Shown: piece after piece, positions 1 through 9,084 of the stretch
Numbering within the stretch: position 1 is the first letter of the stretch
Layout of the letters: each line of letters opens with the position of its first letter
Assembly: GCA_018435055.1 (NCBI GenBank)
Contig: JAHDOA010000003.1
Span: forward strand, 1 to 64,000
Direction of reading: 5' to 3'
DNA: 64,000 bases
From: Pelotomaculum sp.
GTDB taxonomy: Bacteria; Bacillota; Desulfotomaculia; Desulfotomaculales; Pelotomaculaceae
The notes under the pieces: model-generated
The model's database searches: none
The model's input: the letters and a program-made list of their open reading frames with translations, nothing else
Told to the model about the DNA's origin: nothing
Made by a program: the position numbers and the translations under genes

Positions 1-2200
1 CGGCGTCGCTGAAGGTCAGGGCAGTCTGGGAGTCCGGGGCAAGTCCTCCAGCTTTGGTAATGATTGTGGCAAATTCCGCCCTGCTGATTGTCCGGTCAGG
101 CCGGAAGGTGCTGTCTTCGTAGCCGCTGATGATCCCCATTCCCACCAGGCGATCGATGTACTTGTATCCCCAGTGCAGGCTGATGTCCGTAAGTTTGACT
201 TTTGCCGGATTGATCAGAACGGCAAATTGGGTGAAGTGATCCACCTGTACCGAGACTGTGCCGGCATCCGGGTCAACTGCGCCGCCCAGATAGATCCATT
301 GGCCCAGCTTTTCGTTATAGTAGTAGACGCCCAGTTTGCCGGGGTCGGCGACTTTGTCCGGGTCGTATTTAAGCACCACTGTCACCGCGCTGTTAAAGAC
401 CTCGCTGGAGGTAAACTCGTACACGTTGCTGGCAAAAGACATTTTCGGGTCGGGTATCGGATTTGTCACCAAAACAATTTTTATCGTGGCTTCCTGCGAT
501 AGCGCCCCCGCGGGAACGATTATCCCAGCCTGTCCGTCGGCTATGGTAAATGTGCCGCCGCTGACAGGCGCCGTTATATCCGCAGACGGAACCACAGGGG
601 GTTTAGTGCCGCCGCCGCCGGGGCCGCCAGGGCTTGATCCCTGCGGCGTGTAAGCGATAAATTTGGTAAAGTGTTTTGTCCAAATTGCCAGGTCGGGGCT
701 AACGTCAATCTTGCCATCCTCTCCAGCCCCTAGTTCAGCGTCAGCCACCGTCTGGGAGTCGGAGGTTATATTCCTGGTAATTATTACAGGTGCGCTGTTA
801 CCCCTTGTGTAGGCCGCAGATTTTCCGGCCATTCCCGGCAATAGCAGCCTTACTGCTTTACTAAAAGTCAATTCTTTATCGCCAAAGCCTACTTCCACCA
901 CTGCGTTTACGTTGCCGTTGCTTATACTGACAGTGTTATTCGCTATGACTGTCGGAAGCTGAATGGTGCCGTCCCAACCCGCAGGGCCGGTGACTGTCGT
1001 GTCGTCTGGGATCTGCACGTCAACTTCGCCGAGTGAAGTTTGGACCTGTACCTGCACCAGCGGCAAGGTAGCTGTATTATTAACAACAGCAGCCTTCATT
1101 TTCACGCCGCTCACACCTGCGGGCACAGAGATAGCCACCGGCTCGCTGCCAATTATAACCTCCTCGTTATCCTCGGGCTCAGTTGCCACCGGCATGACAA
1201 ACACGGTGGCCTTGTACAGCCATGCGTCAGGGTTGTCTGGTTTGTGAGCGATAAGTTTAGTCTTGCCAGCGTTTACCGCTTTTAGATTTCCATCTTCTAT
1301 TATTGCTATTACTGTGTTGTCTGTTTTCCAGCCCAACACATCCCCGGCCCAGTCATAACCAAGGACTGAAAGTTGCAATGAAAGATGGCCGTCCGCACCT
1401 AAAATTATGTCGTCTACAAATTTTTTCCCGTCTTTAATAAAATAAGTCTCCGAACGCACATAGGCTTTCAACAGGGCAATCTCCCCAGCGTTGCCGGGAT
1501 CAACCTCATCGCTTATCCTATCCTTGGCGGCGATTAGTTTATCAAAGTTCCATCCAATATCGCTTAGCTTAGTACGGAATTTACCATAATCACCTGTTGC
1601 GGCTTCTTTCAAAGCTTCTTTCAGCCACGCTTTTGCGCTATCGCGTATCTGCCCGTAATCCCCGCTGGCGATCGCAATCAAGGCGTCTACATCCTCGGTG
1701 ATTTGTTCAGGCACCAGATCCTTGGCCTTCATCAGGTAGCCATACAGATCATCGACAGTGAAATCGCTGCCAAAAAGGGCCCTGACTGTAGAGGCATGCT
1801 GCGTTTTGAAACCTTGCAAACTCTCTTTCAACGTTGACTTATCAGTTGAATACTGAATATCCGCCAGGTCGCAGAGGAAGCCTTTTAATTCTTGGGCTGC
1901 GTCATCACCCAGGCGAGACTTCACTTCATCTGTCAGTAGACCTTCAAGAATGCCATTCCACGGTCCCTCATCCACAGCTGTGTTCCTTAAATTTATTAAC
2001 CCATCCTTGGCATCTCTCACGGCATCCTTATCGGCTGGATCCAGCTTATCATACACAGCCTGCATCTGGACGACCACATCGCCCATGGTATCAGCCCCGG
2101 CCTGCGCCGGCGCCAGGGTTAAACAAACACCGATAGCAATAAACATAAACATCCACAACCATACGGGGGAACCTGCCCTCCGGGGATCCTTTGTAAACAA
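1..2200 (-). CDS. SLH-domain surface (S-layer-type) protein, C-terminus outside window
   Basis: Exported protein probably held on the cell wall through S-layer homology (SLH) domains. It reads leftward with 733 open codons and no stop before the window edge. I chose the TTG at 2198-2200 because an AGGAGGTG ribosome site (2209-2216) lies 8 nt upstream and the first ~33 residues form a signal peptide (KDPRR, hydrophobic core, APAQA). The middle contains a Big2-like stretch (KAVNAGKTKLIAHK) and a ZU5-like segment near residue 560 (GIIVPAGALSQEATIKI), preceded by a glycine/proline linker. The first SLH repeat starts near residue 667 (LTDISLHWGYKYIDRL) with the typical FRPDRTISRAEFA ending, and a second begins at the edge. 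Identity of the whole protein is unknown; wall anchoring is family knowledge, and further SLH repeats beyond the edge are inferred. Confidence 0.85.
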   Translation of the reverse strand, partial: MFTKDPRRAGSPVWLWMFMFIAIGVCLTLAPAQAGADTMGDVVVQMQAVYDKLDPADKDAVRDAKDGLINLRNTAVDEGPWNGILEGLLTDEVKSRLGDDAAQELKGFLCDLADIQYSTDKSTLKESLQGFKTQHASTVRALFGSDFTVDDLYGYLMKAKDLVPEQITEDVDALIAIASGDYGQIRDSAKAWLKEALKEAATGDYGKFRTKLSDIGWNFDKLIAAKDRISDEVDPGNAGEIALLKAYVRSETYFIKDGKKFVDDIILGADGHLSLQLSVLGYDWAGDVLGWKTDNTVIAIIEDGNLKAVNAGKTKLIAHKPDNPDAWLYKATVFVMPVATEPEDNEEVIIGSEPVAISVPAGVSGVKMKAAVVNNTATLPLVQVQVQTSLGEVDVQIPDDTTVTGPAGWDGTIQLPTVIANNTVSISNGNVNAVVEVGFGDKELTFSKAVRLLLPGMAGKSAAYTRGNSAPVIITRNITSDSQTVADAELGAGEDGKIDVSPDLAIWTKHFTKFIAYTPQGSSPGGPGGGGTKPPVVPSADITAPVSGGTFTIADGQAGIIVPAGALSQEATIKIVLVTNPIPDPKMSFASNVYEFTSSEVFNSAVTVVLKYDPDKVADPGKLGVYYYNEKLGQWIYLGGAVDPDAGTVSVQVDHFTQFAVLINPAKVKLTDISLHWGYKYIDRLVGMGIISGYEDSTFRPDRTISRAEFATIITKAGGLAPDSQTALTFSDA

Positions 2201-2774
2201 AGCGCTTACACCTCCTGTAAATTTTATAATATTCGACAAATGCTAATCACGCGCTATACAATATAACACCTCACCACCTCATACAGCATTGCCTACAGTA
2301 ATGTTGCATAGACTGACACAGCCAAGACCAATATAGAAAACTGGCAATTTTATTTATTATCCAATCCAAGGGTTGCGTGTTTGACTTCCCCTCCCTCCAT
2401 TGCTATTTCTGTAATATTAGCTATTTATATCCCCGGTTCTCGACTACCTTAAGCTTATATAAATCATTTGGGTTCTCCTTAATTCGGCAAAACAGGATAT
2501 TATTGCTCATTCCTTAATGAAATGGCAGTTCATAAAATAAAGGAGTGATTAGGAAATCTCGTTATATTTTACCACAAAATTTCGTTTTATTACAAATTGA
2601 TTATGGTTTATGGACCTAGAATTTTAAAAAACAGCCCGGATCCTAGTAAACAGATCGAAATATGTCGTTGGATTAAAGCAGGGTCTGTGGCGTCCGTTCG
2701 CCAAAAAAGACTGCTGCAGACACGGAGTTGCATACAGTCTCCACCAGCCTGTTTTTAATTTAACGCAATACGGT
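2201..2774. other. 574-nt intergenic region, no gene seen
   Basis: AT-rich spacer between capD and the SLH protein gene, both read leftward. It holds the ribosome site of the SLH gene (2209-2216) and presumably its promoter and a long 5' leader. The open frame at 2624-2848 overlaps the capD 3' end in another frame and shows no ribosome site or domain, so I do not call it. Confidence 0.5.
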
Positions 2775-4622
2775 TTACCCCGCCTGCTCCCTCCTGTAGC
2801 TCCTGAATCTCGGGACGATCGCTCCCAGTGCGTTGAAGATATCCTCAACCGTGCACTGCAACCCTTTACCGGATAGCTTGGTCAACTCGCTCTCCAGGGC
2901 CTCCACCTCGACGAGCGCAGGCCGGGCGGTAAAGATGCGCTTGTGGCTGGTGGCGCTGGAGCCTTCCTCGGCGGTCAAAAGCTCTTCAAAGAGCTTTTCG
3001 CCGGGCCGGATGCCGGTGAACTCCAGCTGGATATCCTTCCCGGGCTCCAGGCCCGACAGCTTGATCATATCGCGGGCCATGTCCACAATCTTCACCGGTT
3101 TTCCCATATCCAGCAAAAACACCTCCCCGCCTTTGGCCATGGATCCGGCCTGGATTACCAGGTGCACGGCTTCGGGTATGGTCATAAAGTAGCGTTTCAT
3201 TTCCGGGTGGGTGACCGTGACCGGGCCGCCTCTGGCGATCTGGCGCTGGAAGACAGGCACTACGCTGCCGTTGCTGCCCAGCACGTTACCGAAACGCACG
3301 GCGGTAAATATGGTATTGCTGACCCTGTTTTCCTGGGTGATGATCAGTTCGGCCAGCCGCTTGGTGGCGCCCATAGCGCTGGAAGGGTTCACCGCTTTGT
3401 CGGTGGAGATCATCACAAATACCCTGGCCCCTGAGCGGCTGGCAGCCAGGGCCGCATTGCGGGTACCGAAAACATTGGTCTTCACTGCTTCGGCGGGGTG
3501 CAGCTCCATCAGGGGCACATGCTTATGCGCTGCGGCGTGGAAGACTACCGCGGGGCGGTGCGTATGAAACAAGCTTTCCACCCTGGGCTTGTCCCGGACA
3601 TCGGCGATTTCCAGCGCCAGGGGAACGCCTGGAAATTTTTCCGTGAGCTCCAGCCAGATACTGTGGATGCTGTTTTCGCAATGATCCAGGAGTACCAGTT
3701 TTTTAGGGCCTACGGCGGCTACCTGGCGGCATAGTTCGGAACCGATGGAGCCGCCGGCGCCGGTAACAAGGACTGTCATTTCATTTAAATAGGCGGCAAT
3801 TTCTTCCAGGTCAACCCGCACCGGCTCCCGCCGCAGCAGGTCCTCCAGCTGTACCGGGCGCAGGTTGCTGACGGACACCTGGCCGTCGATAATCTGATAA
3901 ACGCCGGGTAGTATCTTCAGCTCAGCCTGGGTGCTGCGGCAGATATCCACGATATCCCGGATGACGGACGCCTCCACTGAGGGCATGGCGATAATTACCA
4001 GGTTGATCCTGTGGAGCGCTACCATTTCCGGTATTTGCTCCCGTGTACCCAGCACTGGCAGGCCCAGCACGGCGGCGTTTTTTTTCATGGGATCGTCGTC
4101 AATAAAACCGACGGGCACAAAGCTGCTTTTGTTGCCTTTCAGTTCCCTGGCCACCAACGCTCCGCCGTCACCGGCGCCGATGATCAGGGCCCGCCGGGTT
4201 GGTTTATGCCCGCTGGTTTTCATGCGTTCTACAATGTAACGCCACACCAGCCGGGAACCGCCCATCAACAGGATGGCAAGAGCCCAGTGCATCACTGCGA
4301 TGCTGCGCGGCAGCTGGGTATGAGAAAAGAAAGACATGGCGATGGTCGCCAGGCTGCCGAGAGTGACCGCCTGGATCACCGCGAACAGTTCACCTGTGCT
4401 GGCGTAGGCCCAGACCCGGTTATAGAGTTTAAAGACATAAAAGATAGCGATAAAGGTTATGGTCGCCCATGGGGCAATGCTGATATATGACGACAAGTAC
4501 CGGTCAATGCTGCCGTTTTCGTAAAAACGCAGCCCGAAGGGAATGATCATGGCCAGATTGATGATTACGGCGTCACATAGCATCAAGAGCAGTGTTTTTA
4601 TGCGGGCCTTTAATGTTTTCAA
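2775..4622 (-). CDS. capD: CapD/EpsC-family membrane NDP-sugar 4,6-dehydratase
   Basis: Membrane-anchored nucleoside-diphosphate-sugar epimerase/dehydratase making precursors for exopolysaccharide. Four hydrophobic segments fill the first ~120 residues, followed by a CoA-binding-like Rossmann unit (IIGAGDGGALVAREL, ~res 145) and then the catalytic SDR domain with TGAGGSIGSELCRQ near residue 290. The catalytic motif is SxMxxxK (SSAMGATKR), the Met-for-Tyr form normal for FlaA1/PglF/CapD enzymes. The TTG at 4620-4622 is preferred over the ATG at 4643 because AGGAGG lies only 6 nt before it and would otherwise be inside the coding region. 615 residues, usual for the family. Third gene after wzz and the tyrosine kinase, matching epsA-epsB-epsC of Bacillus subtilis, with a repeated RNA element between it and the kinase. 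Confidence 0.93.
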   Translation of the reverse strand: MKTLKARIKTLLLMLCDAVIINLAMIIPFGLRFYENGSIDRYLSSYISIAPWATITFIAIFYVFKLYNRVWAYASTGELFAVIQAVTLGSLATIAMSFFSHTQLPRSIAVMHWALAILLMGGSRLVWRYIVERMKTSGHKPTRRALIIGAGDGGALVARELKGNKSSFVPVGFIDDDPMKKNAAVLGLPVLGTREQIPEMVALHRINLVIIAMPSVEASVIRDIVDICRSTQAELKILPGVYQIIDGQVSVSNLRPVQLEDLLRREPVRVDLEEIAAYLNEMTVLVTGAGGSIGSELCRQVAAVGPKKLVLLDHCENSIHSIWLELTEKFPGVPLALEIADVRDKPRVESLFHTHRPAVVFHAAAHKHVPLMELHPAEAVKTNVFGTRNAALAASRSGARVFVMISTDKAVNPSSAMGATKRLAELIITQENRVSNTIFTAVRFGNVLGSNGSVVPVFQRQIARGGPVTVTHPEMKRYFMTIPEAVHLVIQAGSMAKGGEVFLLDMGKPVKIVDMARDMIKLSGLEPGKDIQLEFTGIRPGEKLFEELLTAEEGSSATSHKRIFTARPALVEVEALESELTKLSGKGLQCTVEDIFNALGAIVPRFRSYRREQAG

Positions 4623-4724
4623 AGCCGCTCCTCCTGGTGGCAACTGGTTAACAAAGTGCGTGGGTCTATGTGCAGGCGAATGTTTTTGCGCTTATTACAG
4701 GAAAAAAATAAACCCAGCAGGATA

Positions 4725-4810
4725 GCCGGTTGCGTCACTGGCTCAATCAGGTTTCAGACGCCCAAATACAAAACCTGCCTCATCGCCTCATGTGTGAATT
4801 AAATTGTTCG
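4725..4810 (-). promoter_or_regulatory. Repeated structured leader element, copy upstream of capD
   Basis: 86-nt block repeated with the same length at 6688-6773 upstream of wzz. Read on the minus strand it holds a hairpin with stem CAGGTTT/AAACCTG around a conserved TGTATTTGGGCGTCTG loop, and a second block GCCAGTGACGCAACCGGC. In the other copy the stem is CAGATTTT/AAAATCTG, so a G-C pair is replaced by A-T on both sides. That covariation, with the loop unchanged, argues for a functional RNA. It sits between the kinase and capD, the place where B. subtilis carries the EAR antitermination RNA between epsB and epsC. Homology to EAR is not shown. Confidence 0.6.
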
Positions 4811-4934
4811 TTGCCCTTTCTTTGCCAAGAATCCTATATAGATCCTGTGCTAGTATTCGATACCTTTTTTATCAATTCCTTCTTATTGGTGAAAAAAGAA
4901 AAATATTTTGGCGACGCAGCCCTATTTACAGTAA

Positions 4935-5660
4935 TCAGGTAAACCCTGTTTTTTCCTGTACGGACTGGTTTTTAGCGCCGTAGTAGGAGTAATAATTGTA
5001 ATAGCCGCCGCCATGCAACTTGATTATGTTCAGCACTACGCCGATGTTTTTGGCGCCGGCGTTTTGCAGTGTGTTTCTAGCTTCCTGGGCCATTTCAATT
5101 CGTGTTGATCCGGCTCTGAGCACCAGGAGCACACTGTCCACCCGCGGGGCCAGCAAGACCGCGTCGGTGACGGCGATGACCGGCGGCGCGTCTATAAGCG
5201 CCACGTCGTATTGTTCCCCCACCCGGGCCAGCACCTCGTCCATCCGGGCTGAAGCCAGTAGTTCCGAAGGGTTGGGCGGGATCGGGCCGCTGGTGATCAC
5301 GTGCATTCCGTCTACCCGGGTCGTTTGAATAACGTCTTCTACGGCCAGGTCCTGCACCAGCAGGTTGGTTAGCCCCCGGCGGTTGTCCAGTTCAAAATAC
5401 TGGTGCAGCACGGGTTTTCTCAAGTCGCATTCTATAAGCAGGACGCGGCTCCGGGCCTGCGCCATGACTACCGCCAGGTTGGCGCTGACTGTTGATTTGC
5501 CTTCATCGGGGGCAGGGCTGGTAGTAAGGATTATTTTGTTCGCGCCGCCATAGGAGGAAAAACCGATGTTGGTGCGCAGGGTCCTGAACGCTTCCGCAAT
5601 AGCGGATTTGGGCCGGATATGGGAGAAGAGAATCTTTTCTTTTCCGTTTTTTCTAGACAT
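4935..5660 (-). CDS. CpsD/CapB-family bacterial tyrosine kinase (BY-kinase)
   Basis: Cytoplasmic autokinase that works with a Wzz-type membrane activator to control exopolysaccharide assembly. Walker A is TTSPAPDEGKSTVSANLA (~res 45), Walker A' is VLLIECDLRKP (~res 75), and Walker B is VALIDAPP (~res 155). The C-terminus ends in a tyrosine cluster (GGGYYNYYSYYGAKN), the usual autophosphorylation tail. 241 residues is normal for the split Gram-positive form in which the activator is a separate gene. A GGAG ribosome site lies 6 nt before the ATG. It starts 17 nt after wzz ends, so the two are surely co-transcribed. Confidence 0.93.
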   Translation of the reverse strand: MSRKNGKEKILFSHIRPKSAIAEAFRTLRTNIGFSSYGGANKIILTTSPAPDEGKSTVSANLAVVMAQARSRVLLIECDLRKPVLHQYFELDNRRGLTNLLVQDLAVEDVIQTTRVDGMHVITSGPIPPNPSELLASARMDEVLARVGEQYDVALIDAPPVIAVTDAVLLAPRVDSVLLVLRAGSTRIEMAQEARNTLQNAGAKNIGVVLNIIKLHGGGYYNYYSYYGAKNQSVQEKTGFT

Positions 5661-5677
5661 GTTACACTCCGTTTGTT

Positions 5678-6610
5678 TTAATCGCTGCCGTAGTAATAGT
5701 TCCCGGCGCGGCCGTTGGCGTCGGGAATCATCCCCATCACAGGCAGTTCCAGATGTCTTGCTATATCGTCTGTTGTTTTGATTGTGTTGTCCAGGAATTC
5801 CAGCAATAGGGCCAGCGCTACTGAGGCCATCAGCCCCAGCAAAAAGGCTATTGCTATGTTCATTTTTGCGTCGGGCTTGACCCGGACTGCGCTCATGGCC
5901 GGTGATACGACGGCCAGGCTGGTGCTGCCCAGGTCAAAGGAACGGGCGATCTGTGTTCTGGTGATCCCTTCGGACAACAGATTCAGCGTCCCCTGCAGGC
6001 GCTCACGTTCGGCCTGTGACTCAGCGCTGGCCAGTTCCCGCCTCACTGCTTCCATCTGTTCTTCCAGGAATACTACGGAGCGGTTCATTACTTCCTGGTT
6101 CCTTTCTGTGATGGAGGCGATGAATTCCTGGCTCAGGGTATTGGCGATGTCTCTGGCCAGCTGGGGATCTTTGTTGTTGACGGCTATATCTAGCAGATAG
6201 GAGTCTTTGTCGTTGGTAACTTTGACTTGTCCGTTCAGGCCCCGTGGCGTATAGCCGTATTCAGCCAGGCCCATGTGTTCAATCACCCTCAGCATCAAGG
6301 CGTCGCTTTTAAGCTGTCCGATGTAGGTGTTCATGGTCGGCACGGGAATACGCGAGAGGTTGTTGATAATACTGTCGGGGCTGTTGCCCTGACTCGTGGT
6401 CTGCAGCTTCTCCGCCGCCTGGCTGACCAGCAGGACAGTCCTGGCCTCATATACAGGCTGCAATATAAAAAAGCTCACTATGGCGCTGGCCAGTACCGCC
6501 AGCAGGGTAATCGCGCCAATAAAGGCGCGGCGTTTTTTTAGTATTTGTATGTATACGCGCAGGTCAATTTCCTGCTCGTCAGGATCGACCGGGTTATTTT
6601 GGTTGGCCAA
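5678..6610 (-). CDS. Wzz/YveK-type chain-length determinant, kinase activator
   Basis: Membrane protein of the polysaccharide co-polymerase family; partner and activator of the downstream BY-kinase. Residues ~33-53 form the first membrane helix after a charged RVYIQILKKRRAF segment, and residues ~255-275 form the second (NIAIAFLLGLMASVALALLL), preceded by the KPDAK motif typical of Wzz proteins. The ~200 residues between are extracytoplasmic and rich in helix-forming sequence. The short cytoplasmic tail (DNTIKTTDDIARHLELPVMG) is the part that normally touches the kinase. Start is TTG at 6610 with AGGAGG 12 nt upstream. First gene of the operon, behind one copy of the repeated leader element. 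Confidence 0.9.
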   Translation of the reverse strand: MANQNNPVDPDEQEIDLRVYIQILKKRRAFIGAITLLAVLASAIVSFFILQPVYEARTVLLVSQAAEKLQTTSQGNSPDSIINNLSRIPVPTMNTYIGQLKSDALMLRVIEHMGLAEYGYTPRGLNGQVKVTNDKDSYLLDIAVNNKDPQLARDIANTLSQEFIASITERNQEVMNRSVVFLEEQMEAVRRELASAESQAERERLQGTLNLLSEGITRTQIARSFDLGSTSLAVVSPAMSAVRVKPDAKMNIAIAFLLGLMASVALALLLEFLDNTIKTTDDIARHLELPVMGMIPDANGRAGNYYYGSD

Positions 6611-6687
6611 ATGATACTATCCTCCTGCCGGCGCCATGCCAAGATATAAATACCGGATAAAATGAAAATGATAAATCCGGTAGGGTT

Positions 6688-6773
6688 GCCGGTTGCGTCA
6701 CTGGCTCAATCAGATTTTAGACGCCCAAATACAAAATCTGCTTCATTGCCTCAAATGTAGATTAGATTGTCCG
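6688..6773 (-). promoter_or_regulatory. Repeated structured leader element, copy upstream of wzz
   Basis: Same 86-nt block as at 4725-4810, in the same orientation relative to the next gene. The minus-strand hairpin stem is CAGATTTT/AAAATCTG with the same TTGGGCGTC loop. Immediately 3' on the transcript (6653-6682) a further hairpin ACCGGAT/ATCCGGT is possible, before the AGGAGG ribosome site of wzz. Being present both at the head of the operon and again before its third gene suggests a cis-acting transcript element such as an antiterminator; this is inference. Confidence 0.6.
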
Positions 6774-6847
6774 ATTACATAACCAGAATTCGACACTGGT
6801 TTTACTAGTTCCTTCTTTTAAGTGAAAATAATGTTTAAAAAAAAGGA

Positions 6848-6874
6848 GTGTCAGGGGGACGGGGTTGTTGACAC
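6848..6874. repeat. Dispersed palindrome, GTGTCA/TGACAC arms
   Basis: Inverted arms GTGTCA and TGACAC enclose a GGGGGACGGGGTTGT core. A near-identical copy is at 20337-20363. The core resembles that of the GAGACA/TGTCTC palindromes near the RAYT gene, but the arms differ. It lies between the divergent wzz and SLH/propeller genes. Confidence 0.6.
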
Positions 6875-7035
6875 CTTTTAGCATAGACTGGGCTAGTATC
6901 AATAACCCCTTCTATGTAAAATTTTTGGCGTAATGTCATGGATAATGGAGAACAATAGTTTAGCTGGTTGTGAACCATCCGGTCGCTTTTTGCCGTCAAA
7001 TATTAAAAATAACAAAATTAGAAAAGGGGAGAAAA

Positions 7036-8922
7036 ATGAAAAGAACTTTATGTAGTGTGATCCTGGCAGCGACCCTCCTAATCGCCCCGGCCGCAGGTTT
7101 TGCTCAGACACCTTTTGACGACATTCAGTCCAGCCAGGCTCTAACCGATATCGAAGCCGTCTACGAAAAAGGTATCATGCTTGGCACCGCAGACAACAAA
7201 TTCAGCCCGGATGATATTGTTAACCGGGCCCAACTGGCCGTATGCCTGGTGAGAACCTTTGATTTAAATAACCATGATTTACAGTTACCTGTCCCCTCTG
7301 ACCTGTATGATGATGTTGAAAATAATATGTGGTACAGTGCTGCTGCAACGATTGCAGGTTATAATAATATCTTTGACTTCACCGATAGGAAATTCAAACC
7401 CCGGGAAGCTGTTACCAGAGCCGAAGCAGCCAGCGCCATAGCTGACTCTTTTATAGCTAAAAAACTATCTGTTATTACCACAGAGATGTGGCCAAATTAT
7501 CTTGACATTACTAATTTAACCCAAAAACAACAATCTGACATCTGCTTTGTCTTTAACACCAGTATTATGAGATACCCCGGCAACGAGTTCAAACCAGAGC
7601 AAAATATAAGCCGGGCGGAGCTGGCGGCCATTTTAAACCGGACTTTACAAACCCTGGCTGTTGCCGTTCCCGCAGATCAGGAGGAACCTGGAAACCCGCC
7701 TGCCGGCAACCCGGCGCCGGATGTAAATGCAGCTGTCTTTGAGAATCAAGGGACCCTGGCCTTCGTGCGGCAGGGTTTACTCTACACGCTTGATGGCGAA
7801 ACGGGAGAGGTCAAGCAACTGACCGTATCCGGCCGGGCATTGCAGGCGGTCTGGTCAAATGACGGCCAGTGGCTGGCCTTTATCAGCGCCACTGACCAGG
7901 AGGCCGGTACGGGATCGCTCTGGCTGGTACGCCGGGACGGTTCACAGCTTCACCCGGTGCAAGGGCTGCCTGAGCCGGCCGGCCGCAATAGTTTTTACTG
8001 GTCGCCCACCAATAATATGCTGGCAGTAGCTATGCCAGACGGTGTCTGGCTGGTACCGGCGGAAGGTGAACAGGGCCGGCTGGTTCAGTCTGCAGGGACG
8101 TCTCATTTAGCCTGGTCCCCTGACGGTAAGCGCCTGGCTTACAATGCAGCACTGCCCTCGGATGAACCTTACAACCATAGTGATGCAATCTATACCATAG
8201 CTGTTGACGGCGGCCAGCCCGTTGAGCAGTTGGTAACCCCTCAGGCCGGGACGCAGGTTACCGCCTGGTGGCCTGACGGTAAGGGGTTGCTGTATTGGCT
8301 GGCCCCATTGCACTCCGCTTCCATAGCGGCTGACGGAATGGGTCTAATGAGCCTCCGCCTGGGTGAAAGCGAGTCTCAACTACTGGCAAGCGGCCTGGCC
8401 CACCGGGGCTGGCAGTCTCTGACGCCGCAGGGGAACCTGCTCATGGTTACGGGTAACGAGCGTATAGTCTGGGCCAATAAGAGCCTGTCCACTGTAGACC
8501 TGGCGTCCGGTCAGGTCCGGGAGTTTGATAATCCTGAAGGCAGTGTAGCCATCGATCCCTCATTCTCGCCGGACGGCAGCCGGTTTGCTTTTGTTGCCGC
8601 CAGAGACCTGGGGGACGACGTATGGGGCTTTAACAAGCCTGAGGAACTGGCTGACTGGGTGGCAACGCGCACACTCTGGGTCAGCAATGCCGACGGCTCC
8701 GGCGCCCATCCCCTGACGGAGGCCGGGACTGGCGTTTACCAGCCCACCTGGTCCCAAGATGGCGACCACATCCTGTACGTGCGGGACAACGCCCTCTGGA
8801 TAATCAAAACCGGTGGCGGGCAGCCGGAAAAGGTATTGGATTTGTTTTCCCAAGGGGAGGATCTCTTCGGTTTCTACGGTTTTACTTCCTACAGGGATAT
8901 ATTGGCCTGGCATCAGCATTAA
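7036..8922 (+). CDS. Secreted protein with three SLH domains and a TolB-like beta-propeller
   Basis: Exported cell-surface protein. The ATG at 7036 is chosen over an upstream in-frame ATG because AGGGGAG lies 4-5 nt before it and it begins a clear signal peptide (MKRTLCSVILAATLLIAP, cleavage after FA-Q). Three SLH repeats span residues ~26-205, each ending in the canonical acidic/RAE-type motif (NRAQLAVCL, TRAEAASAI, SRAELAAIL). A proline-rich linker follows, then ~390 residues with repeated WSxDG blades (WSNDGQWLAF, WSPDGKRLAY, FSPDGSRFAF, WSQDGDHILY), typical of TolB/WD40-like propellers. 628 residues. SLH domains normally bind pyruvylated wall polymers; the propeller's ligand is unknown. 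Monocistronic, with a terminator at 8970. Confidence 0.9.
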   Translation: MKRTLCSVILAATLLIAPAAGFAQTPFDDIQSSQALTDIEAVYEKGIMLGTADNKFSPDDIVNRAQLAVCLVRTFDLNNHDLQLPVPSDLYDDVENNMWYSAAATIAGYNNIFDFTDRKFKPREAVTRAEAASAIADSFIAKKLSVITTEMWPNYLDITNLTQKQQSDICFVFNTSIMRYPGNEFKPEQNISRAELAAILNRTLQTLAVAVPADQEEPGNPPAGNPAPDVNAAVFENQGTLAFVRQGLLYTLDGETGEVKQLTVSGRALQAVWSNDGQWLAFISATDQEAGTGSLWLVRRDGSQLHPVQGLPEPAGRNSFYWSPTNNMLAVAMPDGVWLVPAEGEQGRLVQSAGTSHLAWSPDGKRLAYNAALPSDEPYNHSDAIYTIAVDGGQPVEQLVTPQAGTQVTAWWPDGKGLLYWLAPLHSASIAADGMGLMSLRLGESESQLLASGLAHRGWQSLTPQGNLLMVTGNERIVWANKSLSTVDLASGQVREFDNPEGSVAIDPSFSPDGSRFAFVAARDLGDDVWGFNKPEELADWVATRTLWVSNADGSGAHPLTEAGTGVYQPTWSQDGDHILYVRDNALWIIKTGGGQPEKVLDLFSQGEDLFGFYGFTSYRDILAWHQH

Positions 8923-8969
8923 AGAAAGTGGCAGGACTGCTAAATAAATCTGATCATTAAACAACTAAC

Positions 8970-9000
8970 ACGGCAGCTTCCTTAAATGTGAAGCTGCCGT
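8970..9000 (+). terminator. Rho-independent terminator of the SLH/propeller gene
   Basis: ACGGCAGCTTC and GAAGCTGCCGT form an 11-bp stem with a short AT-rich loop, followed by GTTTATCTTT. It lies 48 nt after the stop codon. Confidence 0.85.
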
Positions 9001-9084
9001 GTTTATCTTTACTGTAAATCATCCGTCTTTCTAAATCCTGCATGCGCCCAGCAAGACACATCTACATGATATACTTTTTTAATA

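Noticed and set aside
2624-2848. Minus-strand 74-codon frame overlapping the capD 3' end
   Set aside because: No ribosome site or domain; lies in another frame of capD and non-coding DNA.
4725-4810. c-di-GMP-I (GEMM) riboswitch
   Set aside because: GACGCAA is present, but the GNRA-capped stem and the receptor hairpin order do not fit.
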